This document shows, one piece after another, positions 8,220-16,595 of a stretch of 40,449 nt of DNA. Each line of letters opens with the position of its first letter. Within the stretch, counting starts at the first letter, position 1. Under the pieces are notes generated by a model, which saw only the letters and a program-made list of their open reading frames with translations, had not been told where the DNA came from and ran no database searches. A program made the translations under genes and the position numbers. This DNA is from Thermoproteales archaeon (GTDB lineage: Archaea > Thermoproteota > Thermoprotei > Thermoproteales > Thermoproteaceae): NCBI GenBank assembly GCA_027002815.1, contig JALWZH010000134.1:1-40449 (forward strand). Reading direction: 5' to 3'.

Positions 8220-8981
8220 ATGTGCCCCTGCGTACGTGTGGACCCCGAAAGCCTGATAACGCTCATGAAGGAGGAACGTGTGAGGGGCGCCTCATGGTTC
8301 TTCGACATGGCCGTGGAGGCCCTGAAGGTTGCCGGCGATAGAGCGGCCGAGGTCGCCGAGAGGATGCGCGGAATAATGCCGATAGTGGATTGCTTGGTCG
8401 ACATGGTTCTGGAAGATAGGGACATGCTTCATGTGGCCTCTTTGCTGCGCGGCCGTGAGGTCGAGTGCGGGCTTCTGGATGCGGATACGGTGACCACGAT
8501 AAGCCTCAGCTCGGCCGTACATAGGTGCATAAGGCTATGGAGGCCCGCCAAGGTGTACCTACTTGAGTCTAGGCCCGGCGAGGAACTTTCAGAGGCTGTA
8601 CGTAGGTATTCAGATGTGGCCCAAGTGGTCGTGTTGCCCGATACGGCCATGTCACAGGCCGTCAGGGAATCGGCCGCGGTTGTTATAGGCGCGGACATAG
8701 TAACACCGACACACCTGTACAACAAGGTGGGATCGCTGCCGCTGTCCCTCACGGCCATGTTGTTCGGGAGGCCGCTAGTGGCGGTCTTCGAAAGTTTCAA
8801 GATATGTGGGACCACGCATGTCAACGTGCCTGTGAGACAAGGCGTGGAGATACTCGACGCGGTGCCAATAGGACTAATAAAGTACTTCGTGACGGACATA
8901 GGCGTCTACAGGGACCCAGCCTCGCTCTTGAGGGCACATGGAGGGCTGGTAAGGTCCCTAAGGGCACATTTTTCCCGCTAG
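8220..8981 (+). CDS. eIF2B-alpha-like / ribose-1,5-bisphosphate isomerase superfamily protein
   Basis: A 253-residue protein with the eIF2B/MTNA/R15Pi fold. The tell-tale segment is VVIGADIVTPTHLYNKVGSLPLSLTA, equivalent to the GAD...N.xxNKxGT block, followed by RPLVAVFESFK. The N-terminal helical part covers residues 1-90. The sequence is divergent. Asp of GAD is kept, but I cannot tell whether it is a sugar isomerase or a non-catalytic relative. ATG 8220 is chosen; an in-frame TTG lies at 8214. It heads a tight run with the two unknown genes and the CPBP protease, though the next gene has its own TATA box. Confidence 0.7.
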   Translation: MCPCVRVDPESLITLMKEERVRGASWFFDMAVEALKVAGDRAAEVAERMRGIMPIVDCLVDMVLEDRDMLHVASLLRGREVECGLLDADTVTTISLSSAVHRCIRLWRPAKVYLLESRPGEELSEAVRRYSDVAQVVVLPDTAMSQAVRESAAVVIGADIVTPTHLYNKVGSLPLSLTAMLFGRPLVAVFESFKICGTTHVNVPVRQGVEILDAVPIGLIKYFVTDIGVYRDPASLLRAHGGLVRSLRAHFSR

Positions 8982-8983
8982 GG

Positions 8984-8992
8984 CTATATTTG
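8984..8992 (+). promoter_or_regulatory. TATA box for the gene at 9011
   Basis: CTATATTTG begins just after the stop codon of the eIF2B-like gene and lies 23 nt before ATG 9011. Confidence 0.6.
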
Positions 8993-9010
8993 CCCTGGGC
9001 CAGCAACGCC

Positions 9011-9535
9011 ATGCTGCAAGTGAGGGTTTCCGTGGACCCTACAAGGTTCATGGCGAGGATGAGGAGGGTGCTGTTGGACCTCATGTACATGGTTTACGTG
9101 GGCACCACTGTGGTGCCGCCCAACTCTACGCTTGCCCTGTGGACATATAAAAGGGCCGTCGGCGACGACGGGCTTGCATATATTCTGGCAAGGTACCTCC
9201 GTACCCTGAGCGACGTCGAGTACGAGGAAGTGGTTGAAATGGCGCTTGACGTAAGGCTCTTCGTCTCTCTGGGAAGGCCGATAAGGTGCTCCAGATACTC
9301 AACCGTCAACGCCTCGCTGTACAAGACATGCAAGTACTATTTCGATAACGGGGATACATATCTCTATGAGGCCCTTAGAAGCGTGGGGATAGACCTGGGC
9401 GTGAGCATGCAGGAGGCGGGTATCGGCATTGGGGGACCCTTCCTTTCCTCCATTAGGGTCCTCAAGGGCCACGCGACGTCCGTCGAGCACGAGAAGCTAA
9501 TAAAAATGTACGAGGAGAGGGCATTTGTGCTTTAA
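9011..9535 (+). CDS. Unknown protein, 174 residues
   Basis: Not recognised. The product is predicted mainly helical, with a basic N-terminus (MARMRRVLLDLMYMVYVG), an acidic middle (DVEYEEVVEMALD), three cysteines and no membrane segment or signal peptide. ATG 9011 is set by the promoter 23 nt upstream; a longer frame starting at 8804 would run through the eIF2B-like gene and is not credible. Its end overlaps the start of the CPBP gene by 11 nt, so the two are probably co-translated. Confidence 0.7.
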   Translation: MLQVRVSVDPTRFMARMRRVLLDLMYMVYVGTTVVPPNSTLALWTYKRAVGDDGLAYILARYLRTLSDVEYEEVVEMALDVRLFVSLGRPIRCSRYSTVNASLYKTCKYYFDNGDTYLYEALRSVGIDLGVSMQEAGIGIGGPFLSSIRVLKGHATSVEHEKLIKMYEERAFVL

Positions 9536-10007
9536 CACGTTGAGGATATACGTATTTGCCCTTTCGTTGACCCTAATACTGGTATTGGGGATAGAGGAGG
9601 CAGCGCTGCTGCCCTTCCTCGCGCTTGTAAGGGGCAGCGACGTGCTCAGGAGGGAATGGCGTTTGGGGACGCCAACCATAGTCGTGTACCTCGCAACTAC
9701 GTATATGGATATGTCCATGGGCCTATCGACATGTCCTCCAGACATCAACCCTGTCAACGCGATCGTGCTTGCGCCTATTGGCGAGGAGGCGGCCTTCAGA
9801 GGCGTGGTTCAGGGATACTTGAGGGAGTATTCTCGCATCGGAGCACTTGCAGTTACGTCGATAGTGTTCGGACTGCTACACCAGGATTTCGTGCTCGCCT
9901 TAGTGTATGGGCTCATACTTGGACTCGCCTTCGAGGCTTTCGGGCTGGTGGGCTCCATAGCCGTCCACGCAGCTAACAACGCGCTCTGGACCGCACTATG
10001 CGCCTGA
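9525..10007 (+). CDS. CPBP-family intramembrane metalloprotease (CAAX-protease-like)
   Basis: A 160-residue, mostly hydrophobic protein with the four CPBP motifs in order: EEAAFRG (Glu87, Glu88, Arg92), FGLLHQ (His119) and HAANN (His148, Asn152), each in a predicted transmembrane helix. Relatives include the eukaryotic CAAX prenyl protease Rce1 and bacterial proteins tied to bacteriocin immunity. Archaeal substrates are unknown. TTG 9525 is preceded at 9512-9520 by GAGGAGAGG, a fair Shine-Dalgarno match. A second TTG at 9540 is possible. It overlaps both neighbours, so it is an internal cistron. Confidence 0.85.
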   Translation: MCFNTLRIYVFALSLTLILVLGIEEAALLPFLALVRGSDVLRREWRLGTPTIVVYLATTYMDMSMGLSTCPPDINPVNAIVLAPIGEEAAFRGVVQGYLREYSRIGALAVTSIVFGLLHQDFVLALVYGLILGLAFEAFGLVGSIAVHAANNALWTALCA

Positions 10008-10690
10008 CACATGTGAAGAGGGTGGGGGATTCAATACTGGCCTTCTACAACAACGGCGAGAGGTACATATTCACGGAGGCCCCAACCATACTCTCCGTGC
10101 GCCGAGGTTACGTCGAGGGGATATACCAGGCCAACAGGGTCAGGTACATCGCCTCGCTGAGAAGGGAGATCTCGCTGGTACAGATCATCAATAGGGAAGC
10201 TGTGCTGCTCGCCCGCAAGTCTCTGGACGATATGGGGTTTAGGGACGCGGTGCTCTGCAGGTCGAAGAGGCCGCCGCGGGTAGGCATGGCCATCGCCAGG
10301 TGGAGGGGGCTTCCCTTCGCTCTGGACATCACAGTGTGCGTCCCAGTGTCGACCCCATTAGACCGAAGGGCGCTCAGGATGTTGCTTCCCGTGACTTACA
10401 GGAGTTTTGCAATATGTATAGAGCCCATAGTTCCCCCACCCATTGGCCGTGTACGCCCAGTACGGTTTAGCACCGTTAAGGACATGGGCAGGGTCTCCAT
10501 CATAAGGTTCAGCGACCCCGCGCTCATTGTAGTCAAGAAGCTAGGTCTCTACTTCTATTCTGTGGGCAAGTCCATCCGCGCAGATTTGGGGGGAGGGGTA
10601 CACATGGACGTATACGAGCCCAGCTGCGTGGACTTAGACGCCGAACAGACAAGAAGGTACATGGGGCTGATAAAGAGGAGGGCCCTATAG
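9998..10690 (+). CDS. Unknown protein, 230 residues
   Basis: Not recognised. The start overlaps the CPBP gene by 10 nt, so the two are likely coupled. The protein is basic and beta-rich, with no signal peptide or membrane span. The first half (residues 1-60) has alternating strands around a YIFTEAP segment. The second half contains runs such as RVSIIRFSDPALIVVKKLG. Two cysteines lie in the middle. The close packing with the 174-residue gene and the membrane protease suggests a shared job, but no sequence motif indicates which. Confidence 0.7.
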   Translation: MRLTHVKRVGDSILAFYNNGERYIFTEAPTILSVRRGYVEGIYQANRVRYIASLRREISLVQIINREAVLLARKSLDDMGFRDAVLCRSKRPPRVGMAIARWRGLPFALDITVCVPVSTPLDRRALRMLLPVTYRSFAICIEPIVPPPIGRVRPVRFSTVKDMGRVSIIRFSDPALIVVKKLGLYFYSVGKSIRADLGGGVHMDVYEPSCVDLDAEQTRRYMGLIKRRAL

Positions 10691-10691
10691 T

Positions 10692-10791
10692 GTGTTGGTA
10701 CGACTTACATAAACGTGTGCATATTGTCCCTATGTCTGTGGTCTCTACGCAGAACAACTTCACATGGACACCGCTATCCCACGTACCACAC
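10692..10791. repeat. Separated inverted repeat upstream of glnA
   Basis: GTGTTGGTACG at 10692-10702 and CGTACCACAC at 10782-10791 are complementary over ten bases apart from one extra T. They flank about 80 bp and lie just before the glnA TATA box. It could be a regulator-binding pair, but no known operator was recognised. Confidence 0.35.
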
Positions 10792-10811
10792 TACTGTTGT
10801 AAGCATAGTCG

Positions 10812-10820
10812 TTTAATATA
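10812..10820 (+). promoter_or_regulatory. TATA box for glnA
   Basis: TTTAATATA centred 23 nt before ATG 10839. Confidence 0.7.
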
Positions 10821-10838
10821 TGATCTCTTTATGCCCGC

Positions 10839-12137
10839 ATGGTCGAAGGGAAGGATATATGGAGAATACTTAAAGGTGCAGGGGTCAAGTACGTTAAGTT
10901 CGTCATAATAGACATGTTCGGAAGGCCGCGCGTGGACGTAATGCCTATAGACATGTCCGCGGACGCGTTCACTGACGGAATACCATACGACGGGTCCTCC
11001 ATACCCGCGTACGCCACCGTGAACAAGAGCGATGTGGTTGCGTTTGTGGACCCGGGCTCTATATTCGTGGAGACTTGGAACGATGGGAAGACGGCGCTTG
11101 TGTTCACACACACGTACGATGGGTCCACGCCGAGCATGATGGACCCACGTAACGTGCTTGCCGACGCACTGAACAAGGTGAAGTCGGCCGGCTACACGCC
11201 TATTATAGGAGGCGAACTCGAGTTCTTCGTGGTCAAGGGTAATCCCCCATCCCTGATGGACAAAGGCGTCTATTTTGAGGGCCTCCCCAACATGATGAGC
11301 ATGGACGTGGTCGGCGAACTGCTACACCACATGGAAAGGTCCGGCATAGGCCTCAGCAAGACCCATCACGAGGTGGCACCCAGCCAGTATGAGATAAACT
11401 TGCCGCATGGCGATCCTCTGAGGGTCGCCGACACCATAGTGGCCCTTAAAATAATGGCCAAGTCCATTGCTCAGAAGTACGGCGCAATCATAACGTTCAT
11501 GCCCAAGCCCTTCTGGGGCATGAACGGCTCAGGTGCCCATATACATGTAAGCTTTTGGAAGGATGGGAGGAACCTCTTTGCATCTGTAAAGGAGCCAACA
11601 GACGAGCTCAAGGCCGCCGTTGCCGGCATATTGGAACATGCAATAGAGGCGAGCGCAATAGTGGCGCCCACCGTGAACAGCTACAAGAGGCTCGTGCCCC
11701 ACTACGAGGCGCCCACTCGCGTGGTGTGGGGTATAGGCAATAGGTCCGCCATGGTTAGGATACCGTATTATGGCGGGAAAATAAACCGGTTCGAGTACAG
11801 GCATCCCGACCCGTCCATGAACCCGTATCTTGGATTCGCCGCAATAGTGCTCGCTGCGTATCGCGGCATCTCCCAGAAACTCGTCCCGCCAACGCCGATA
11901 GGCGAAGTGGCCTACGAGCTTGAGGGGGTTAGGGAAACGCCGAGACACCTTGGAGAGGCTCTGAAGTACTTCGCAGAGGGGCGCCTAGCCAACCAGCTTC
12001 CCAGCGAATTCGTCAAGGAGTACACTGCGCTAAAGGAAAAGGAGTGGACTGAATACACGTCCGCAGTAGGCTCCTGGGAATCCACGTGGAACACCATCAC
12101 CCCATGGGAATACGATAGGTACCTAGAGGTATACTGA
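10839..12137 (+). CDS. glnA: Glutamine synthetase, type I
   Basis: This enzyme makes glutamine from glutamate, ammonia and ATP and is the main entry point of ammonium. The 432 residues match GSI-alpha length. Visible motifs are the N-terminal beta-grasp with DGSSIP, the metal-binding GGELEFFV, the ATP loop KPFWGMNGSGAHIHVS, and the substrate and nucleotide segment NRSAMVRIPYYGG with FEYRHPDPSMNPYL. The bacterial adenylylation loop of GSI-beta does not appear to be present. ATG 10839 follows the promoter. The class II amidotransferase gene begins 6 nt downstream, so the pair is probably one transcript. Confidence 0.96.
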   Translation: MVEGKDIWRILKGAGVKYVKFVIIDMFGRPRVDVMPIDMSADAFTDGIPYDGSSIPAYATVNKSDVVAFVDPGSIFVETWNDGKTALVFTHTYDGSTPSMMDPRNVLADALNKVKSAGYTPIIGGELEFFVVKGNPPSLMDKGVYFEGLPNMMSMDVVGELLHHMERSGIGLSKTHHEVAPSQYEINLPHGDPLRVADTIVALKIMAKSIAQKYGAIITFMPKPFWGMNGSGAHIHVSFWKDGRNLFASVKEPTDELKAAVAGILEHAIEASAIVAPTVNSYKRLVPHYEAPTRVVWGIGNRSAMVRIPYYGGKINRFEYRHPDPSMNPYLGFAAIVLAAYRGISQKLVPPTPIGEVAYELEGVRETPRHLGEALKYFAEGRLANQLPSEFVKEYTALKEKEWTEYTSAVGSWESTWNTITPWEYDRYLEVY

Positions 12138-12143
12138 GCCGGC

Positions 12144-12845
12144 GTGTGTAGGATACTGATAACGGTAGGCTTTTCCTGGAAGAGGTTTCTCGGCGATTTC
12201 ATAGAGGTATCGCGCAGAGACCGCACCATGGGCTGGTCCCATGGGGATGGGTGGGGAATGGCGTACGTCGTGGATGGGGGGGCCGGCGTATACAGGTCCG
12301 TAAACCCTATCTGGGAGTCCTTCATGGCGCCTCCGGACAACGCCACGGCGCTACTTGTGCATTCCCGGTACGCGTCCGTGGGGGCCAAACGCATAGAAAA
12401 CACGCATCCGTTCACGCGCGGCAAGTATGCCCTGGCGCACAACGGTACGATAGTCCGGGAGAAACTTGTCGAGCGTATGAAGGAGATGGGGCTGTCCACG
12501 TGTACCGCAGGCGACACGGACAGCGAGCTGCTCGTGGAGTTCATAGCCAGGTATGGGCCCGCCGAGGGCCTAGCCAAGATATATGAGGCCGCCCATGACA
12601 TTCTCGACCCAGAGGAGCCCATGCTCAACGTGGCGGTCCTCGACCTTGAGCAGGGCGCTGGATGGGTGCTCAACTACTTCGAGCACTTTAACGAGCACTT
12701 CGCCATGAGGTACACCGTGGCCGACGACTCGGTGACCGTGGCATCGGAACCGCTGGGCGAGGTCACATGGGAGTATGTCGCCGATGCTGGAAAACCTACT
12801 GTCGTGTCCATTACTAGGAGTGGAATAGAGGTTAGGAGGCTGTAG
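12144..12845 (+). CDS. Stand-alone class II glutamine amidotransferase
   Basis: A 233-residue Ntn-type glutaminase domain. Cys2 becomes the N-terminal nucleophile after Met removal (GTG TGT start). HSRYAS, NTHPF, LAHNGTI and DTDSE are the usual glutamine-binding and catalytic segments. No synthase domain is fused. It may deliver ammonia to a separate partner, for example a split glutamate synthase, or may sense or regulate glutamine. The 6-nt gap to glnA links it with glutamine metabolism. Its stop lies 2 nt from the convergent rpl37e stop. Confidence 0.85.
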   Translation: MCRILITVGFSWKRFLGDFIEVSRRDRTMGWSHGDGWGMAYVVDGGAGVYRSVNPIWESFMAPPDNATALLVHSRYASVGAKRIENTHPFTRGKYALAHNGTIVREKLVERMKEMGLSTCTAGDTDSELLVEFIARYGPAEGLAKIYEAAHDILDPEEPMLNVAVLDLEQGAGWVLNYFEHFNEHFAMRYTVADDSVTVASEPLGEVTWEYVADAGKPTVVSITRSGIEVRRL

Positions 12846-12847
12846 CG

Positions 12848-12988
12848 CTACCTCAGGCGCCTACTTCTTCCCCAACCGCAAGAGGCACAACGCTTTTTCG
12901 ACACGTGGTACGAGTGTCTGCCGCACCTAGGGCACCTTATGTGGGTCCTGCCCTTGCTCATCTTACCGAACGATGCTGTCCCCTTCAT
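12848..12988 (-). CDS. rpl37e: Large ribosomal subunit protein eL37 (L37e)
   Basis: A 46-residue gene. It opens [13 protein letters not shown] and carries the C4 zinc finger of eL37: [24 protein letters not shown], with CxxC...CxxC, then a basic tail. eL37 sits on the large subunit near 5.8S-like rRNA. It lies 34 nt downstream of the Lsm gene, the usual archaeal lsm-rpl37e pair, and is probably read from the same promoter. ATG 12988 is chosen because family members begin MxKGTxSFGK. Confidence 0.93.
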   Translation of the reverse strand: MKGTASFGKMSKGRTHIRCPRCGRHSYHVSKKRCASCGWGRSRRLR

Positions 12989-13022
12989 AAGGCGCAGTTA
13001 TGTCTTGGGCAAATAAAGGTTG

Positions 13023-13265
13023 CTACACTATGGGGCTCACAAGTAGTACCGTGTCCCCCCTTATTATCATGGTGCCCCTCCTCACGGTCCTCTCACCGAC
13101 AATCTCCTCTGCATCTTCTATGAGGAGGTTCACATGCTGGTCGAAGCTCTTCAACACACCTCTGACCTCACAGTTGTCCCTTAGCTTTACCAACACATGT
13201 TTTCCTATAGATGTCTGTAGAACTTCGTAAAGAGTTGCCGAGCACTTGGACTGCGGCGACGACAT
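13023..13265 (-). CDS. Sm-like archaeal protein (SmAP1-type Lsm)
   Basis: An 80-residue Lsm fold. Sm1 is LYEVLQTSIGKHVLVKLRDNCEVRGVLKSFDQHVNLLIEDAEE, where DQHVN is the RNA-binding loop. Sm2 is MIIRGDTVLLVSP, with the RGD-type loop. Such proteins form heptameric rings that bind U-rich RNA. It starts at ATG 13265, 24 nt after a TATA box, and is followed by rpl37e. Confidence 0.95.
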   Translation of the reverse strand: MSSPQSKCSATLYEVLQTSIGKHVLVKLRDNCEVRGVLKSFDQHVNLLIEDAEEIVGERTVRRGTMIIRGDTVLLVSPIV

Positions 13266-13284
13266 AGCAGAGGGAACGCCGCTT

Positions 13285-13293
13285 CTTATAAAG
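13285..13293 (-). promoter_or_regulatory. TATA box for lsm-rpl37e
   Basis: CTTTATAAG on the minus strand, 24 nt before ATG 13265. Confidence 0.7.
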
Positions 13294-13304
13294 CTTGTGG
13301 GGGG

Positions 13305-15248
13305 CTAGGGGGGGTAGACGCGTATATAATCGCCTGTCTTGGGCACAAGCGTCGTCACGTGGTACTTCAATTCTAGGGAGACGGCGAGGCTAATCGCCTT
13401 GTTGGGCTCACCATGGACCAGCATTATCCTGTGCGGCCTCGGCTCGACGCGACGCACGTAGTTCATGAGCTCCCTCCTATCGCTGTGGCCGGAAAAGCCC
13501 GGTATGTACCTCACGTTCATGGCCACGTTTATCTTGGTCTCGCCAAGGGTAAGCGTCCTCAAGACGAACTCCCTTTCCCCGTTGAGGATACGCCGCCCAA
13601 GGGTGTTCTCGGCCTGGTAGGACACGAATATGAGGGAACTCTTGGGATCCTCGGCCAAGTGGGCGAAGTAGTCCAGTACTGGTCCCCCGTTCAACATTCC
13701 GTGCGGCGCCATGATGACGCTTGGCTCGCCCTGCACTATGTTCATGACCTGCTCCACCCGCTCCTCAAGCCTTTTGGCCCTGTCCACCGGCACCACGTGG
13801 TCGTCTATGAAGGGGTCGACCCCCTCATATATCATTTCGCTTACCTCCTTGTTGAGGTACTGGGGGAACATCGTATGTACGCTCAGCGTCTCCAGGACCA
13901 TGCCGTCCACGTACACCTTGACCTTGGGCATCAGCCTCTGCCTCACGGCCTGGTTTATCACGTACAGTATTTCCTGGGCCCTGCCGGTGCTGAAGACAGG
14001 GATAAGCACCTTACCCCCATTCTCCACAGTGGCCCTGATGGTCTGGAGCAGGACGGCCTCGCTTTCCTCCCTAGGCGGCTGTACGTCGTCCTTCCCCCCG
14101 TACGTGCTCTCCATTATGAGTAGTTCCAGCCTCCTGAAACGATCGTTGGCGGGGCTCAGGAGCCTCGTGTAACCGTACTTGAAGTCGCCTGTGTACACTA
14201 TGTTGTAGAGCCCATTGCCTATATGTAGGTGCACGAGGGAGGACCCTATCTCGTGCCCCGCATCGTACAGCGACAGCTTTATGTCCGGCGTTATGTCAGT
14301 GGTGTCCTCGTAGTCCAGGGTGATGGTGTGGTATATCACTTCCTCGACCTCGCTTAGCCCGTACGGAGGCATGCGTCCCTCGCGCCTCGCTATCTCCACG
14401 TAGTCGGACAACAATATGTAGAGCAGGTACTTAGTAGGCTCAGTCATGTAGACGGGGCCCCTATAGCCGTACTTGAAGAGGTACGGCAGGCACGCTATGT
14501 GGTCCATATGAGCATGCGTTATGACCACGGCATCCAACTCGTCGAGGTCCAACTGATGCAGCCCCACAGGGAACTCATCCGAGGCTGCGCTTGGCTTGAG
14601 CCCACAGTCCAGGAGCAGCGTGCTTTCAGAGGTGCGCACAAGTATGGAGCTCCTCCCAACCTCTTGGCCCGCCCCAAGCACGCCTATCTGTATGCCATTG
14701 ACCGGCATGATTGGGTCCCTGTATATCCTCCTGCCCAGCTGATGCAGCATGCGGTACCTCTCCTCCTCGACCCCCTCGTTGTGGAGTATCTGCCTCACCG
14801 CATATATCTCGTGTGTAGGAAGCCTCACCTTGGATCGAGGCATACCGCTCTCTATGTTAGGTTTCCAGCCAGTCCTCGCGAAGATCTCCTTCTCGAGCTT
14901 CTTTATCTCTCTCTCTTTAAGCGGCGAAGACAGATATACGTAAACCTCCCCAAACCTCCTGCTGAACCGCACGCCGTCCCTCCTATCTATAATATCGTCT
15001 CCAAGCACCTCGTATATGGCCTTACGCGCCGCCTCCTCGTCGGCCCGAGCCTCTGGGGCCGCCCTAAATACAACACGTTTCTTAAGCGTCTTAGCTATGG
15101 ACCTAATCGTAGAGCTCTGCTCCATTAGGGTGGACGGGTTCTTGATGTACACCACCAGCGTGGGTCCCTCACACTCAATACCGACTACAGATACTCCACG
15201 GGGCAACATGGACATTACGACGTTCTTAACCTCGTCCTTGACGCACAT
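13305..15248 (-). CDS. aCPSF1/FttA beta-CASP ribonuclease, transcription termination factor
   Basis: The archaeal CPSF73 homologue, an endo- and 5'-3' exonuclease that cuts nascent RNA at U-rich sites and ends transcription. The 647 residues show an N-terminal pair of KH-like domains (about 1-140), then a metallo-beta-lactamase core with THAHMDH at 244-250. VYTGDFKYG and the beta-CASP insertion follow, and FSGHSDRREL and LVHGEP come near the end. Length and order match the KH-containing class. It begins 25 nt after psmB, the usual archaeal neighbour, and is probably in the S17e-FKBP-psmB-aCPSF1 operon. ATG 15248 is the only good start. Confidence 0.95.
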   Translation of the reverse strand: MCVKDEVKNVVMSMLPRGVSVVGIECEGPTLVVYIKNPSTLMEQSSTIRSIAKTLKKRVVFRAAPEARADEEAARKAIYEVLGDDIIDRRDGVRFSRRFGEVYVYLSSPLKEREIKKLEKEIFARTGWKPNIESGMPRSKVRLPTHEIYAVRQILHNEGVEEERYRMLHQLGRRIYRDPIMPVNGIQIGVLGAGQEVGRSSILVRTSESTLLLDCGLKPSAASDEFPVGLHQLDLDELDAVVITHAHMDHIACLPYLFKYGYRGPVYMTEPTKYLLYILLSDYVEIARREGRMPPYGLSEVEEVIYHTITLDYEDTTDITPDIKLSLYDAGHEIGSSLVHLHIGNGLYNIVYTGDFKYGYTRLLSPANDRFRRLELLIMESTYGGKDDVQPPREESEAVLLQTIRATVENGGKVLIPVFSTGRAQEILYVINQAVRQRLMPKVKVYVDGMVLETLSVHTMFPQYLNKEVSEMIYEGVDPFIDDHVVPVDRAKRLEERVEQVMNIVQGEPSVIMAPHGMLNGGPVLDYFAHLAEDPKSSLIFVSYQAENTLGRRILNGEREFVLRTLTLGETKINVAMNVRYIPGFSGHSDRRELMNYVRRVEPRPHRIMLVHGEPNKAISLAVSLELKYHVTTLVPKTGDYIRVYPP

Positions 15249-15273
15249 GGCCAGTCCAATTATGGCCCTTCTC

Positions 15274-15891
15274 TCAGCTAATAATAAACCTAACGCTTGT
15301 CGATGTCAAGTCGCTCACGCCGCTGCTAGTAACCGAAACCACGTCTATCCCCTCACCGCTACCAGGGTCGTTCATAATGGCGGCCCTGACCGCACGGTAC
15401 GCGATCCTAGACGCATCGTCTATCGTGAGGTCCTCCCTATACTCGCTCTCGAGAACGCCCATGGCGTAAGGAGAGCCGCTGCCAGTCGCAAGGTACTTGG
15501 TCTCCCGGGTCACTGAGCCTAGCCAGTCCAGTGCGTACATTATTGGTCCCTCCACAGGATCGTAGCCGCCCAATATCATGTGCACTATGAATATTATAGG
15601 CCTGCTGTAGAAGAGCAATGAGGAGGCGTAATTGGCCAGCGCGCGAAGCTCCATGGGCTTCCCAGTCTCAATCCTGTGCTGCCTGGCCTTGTATGTAAGC
15701 ACGTTGAGCAGGTACTGGAGGTCTGCGACGCCCCCACTCATGGTGGCCACCACATGGTCGTCTATTTTCCACAGCTTTTTGCCGTGCCTGTGCGCCACGT
15801 AGTACCCCGCTGTCACCCTCCTATCGGTAGCCAACACCACGCCGCTCTTAGTAACGATCCCAACTGTGGTCGTCTTGGTCTCCAACCTCAT
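15274..15891 (-). CDS. psmB: 20S proteasome beta subunit
   Basis: A catalytic-type Ntn-hydrolase subunit of the proteasome core, 205 residues. After a six-residue leader (MRLETK) comes TTTVGI; the first Thr would be Thr1. Counting from it, Asp17 (ATDRR) and Lys33 (HGKKLWKID) are both present, as are GSGSP and the later D...S pair. The residue before Thr1 is Lys where autoprocessed subunits normally have Gly. Many Crenarchaeota carry two beta subunits, so this may be one of a pair. The ATG overlaps the FKBP stop by 4 nt. Confidence 0.95.
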   Translation of the reverse strand: MRLETKTTTVGIVTKSGVVLATDRRVTAGYYVAHRHGKKLWKIDDHVVATMSGGVADLQYLLNVLTYKARQHRIETGKPMELRALANYASSLLFYSRPIIFIVHMILGGYDPVEGPIMYALDWLGSVTRETKYLATGSGSPYAMGVLESEYREDLTIDDASRIAYRAVRAAIMNDPGSGEGIDVVSVTSSGVSDLTSTSVRFIIS

Positions 15892-16595
15892 TCCCTCTTT
15901 TCCTCAGAGCGTTTAAACTCTATCTCCTCAATGAACTGGACGCCAGACATGTCCTTAAACCGCTCATTGAGGTCGCTGGCAATCTGAAGTTTTACCAGTC
16001 CTATCCTCTCCACAAGTAGGGTCTCGGGAGGCAGCTTCACCATTATTTTCCCCGCGTCGAGGGACACCTCTATCTTTCCCGGATCCAGCCTGGGAAGGTG
16101 CTCCCAAACCAAATAGCGGATCTTCTCCTCGTCCGTTTCCAGCTTCCTGACCACCTTGCCGCGCACTATTAGGGTTCTTCCCGCAAGGGGATGGTTGAAG
16201 TCCAGCGTTACCCTTCCCCCCGATACGCTGATGACCCTGGCCACCCTGCCGTCTATGTCCAGCGCGTCGCCAGGCTTTGGAAGTATCCCGCGCCTATGCA
16301 GCTCCCTAATGTTCACCACCCTTACATTCGCAGGGTCCCTATTCCCATAGGCCTTTTCAGGCGGCACCTCGACCTCGAATTCCTGGCCGACGTCTATTGA
16401 CAGAAGCTTCTCTTCAAGTGGCTCGAAAAGCTTTGTTTCCCCCAACAATATCAGCCTAGGCCTGTAGACCTCCTCGGGCTTGTAAATCCCAGCCTCCTTG
16501 GCTATCTCCTCTATAGTGGTTTCAAGGACCTTTCCATCCTCCTTAGATGACACTGTGTAGTCCAGTAATATGTAGTCGCCCCTGCTCATCCCCAT
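15888..16595 (-). CDS. FKBP-type peptidyl-prolyl isomerase (SlyD-like)
   Basis: A 235-residue isomerase and chaperone. The FKBP start (GDYILLDYTVSSKEDGKVLETT) is followed by the insert-in-flap region (GQEFEVEVPPEKAYGNRDPANV) and a strand set ending in NHPLAGRTL, as in archaeal long-type FKBP26. A further C-terminal domain of about 85 residues (from ETDEEKIRYLV) is typical of that group. The start ATG overlaps the S17e stop by 1 nt (TAATG) and the end overlaps psmB by 4 nt, placing a folding helper between a ribosomal protein and the proteasome. Confidence 0.93.
   Translation of the reverse strand: MGMSRGDYILLDYTVSSKEDGKVLETTIEEIAKEAGIYKPEEVYRPRLILLGETKLFEPLEEKLLSIDVGQEFEVEVPPEKAYGNRDPANVRVVNIRELHRRGILPKPGDALDIDGRVARVISVSGGRVTLDFNHPLAGRTLIVRGKVVRKLETDEEKIRYLVWEHLPRLDPGKIEVSLDAGKIMVKLPPETLLVERIGLVKLQIASDLNERFKDMSGVQFIEEIEFKRSEEKRE

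Noticed and set aside
8804-9010. Upstream extension of the 174-residue gene
   Set aside because: It runs out of frame through the end of the eIF2B-like gene; the promoter at 8984-8992 fits ATG 9011.
13413-14123. 236-codon frame opposite aCPSF1
   Set aside because: A shadow of a conserved gene in GC-rich DNA; His- and Val-rich sequence with no promoter.
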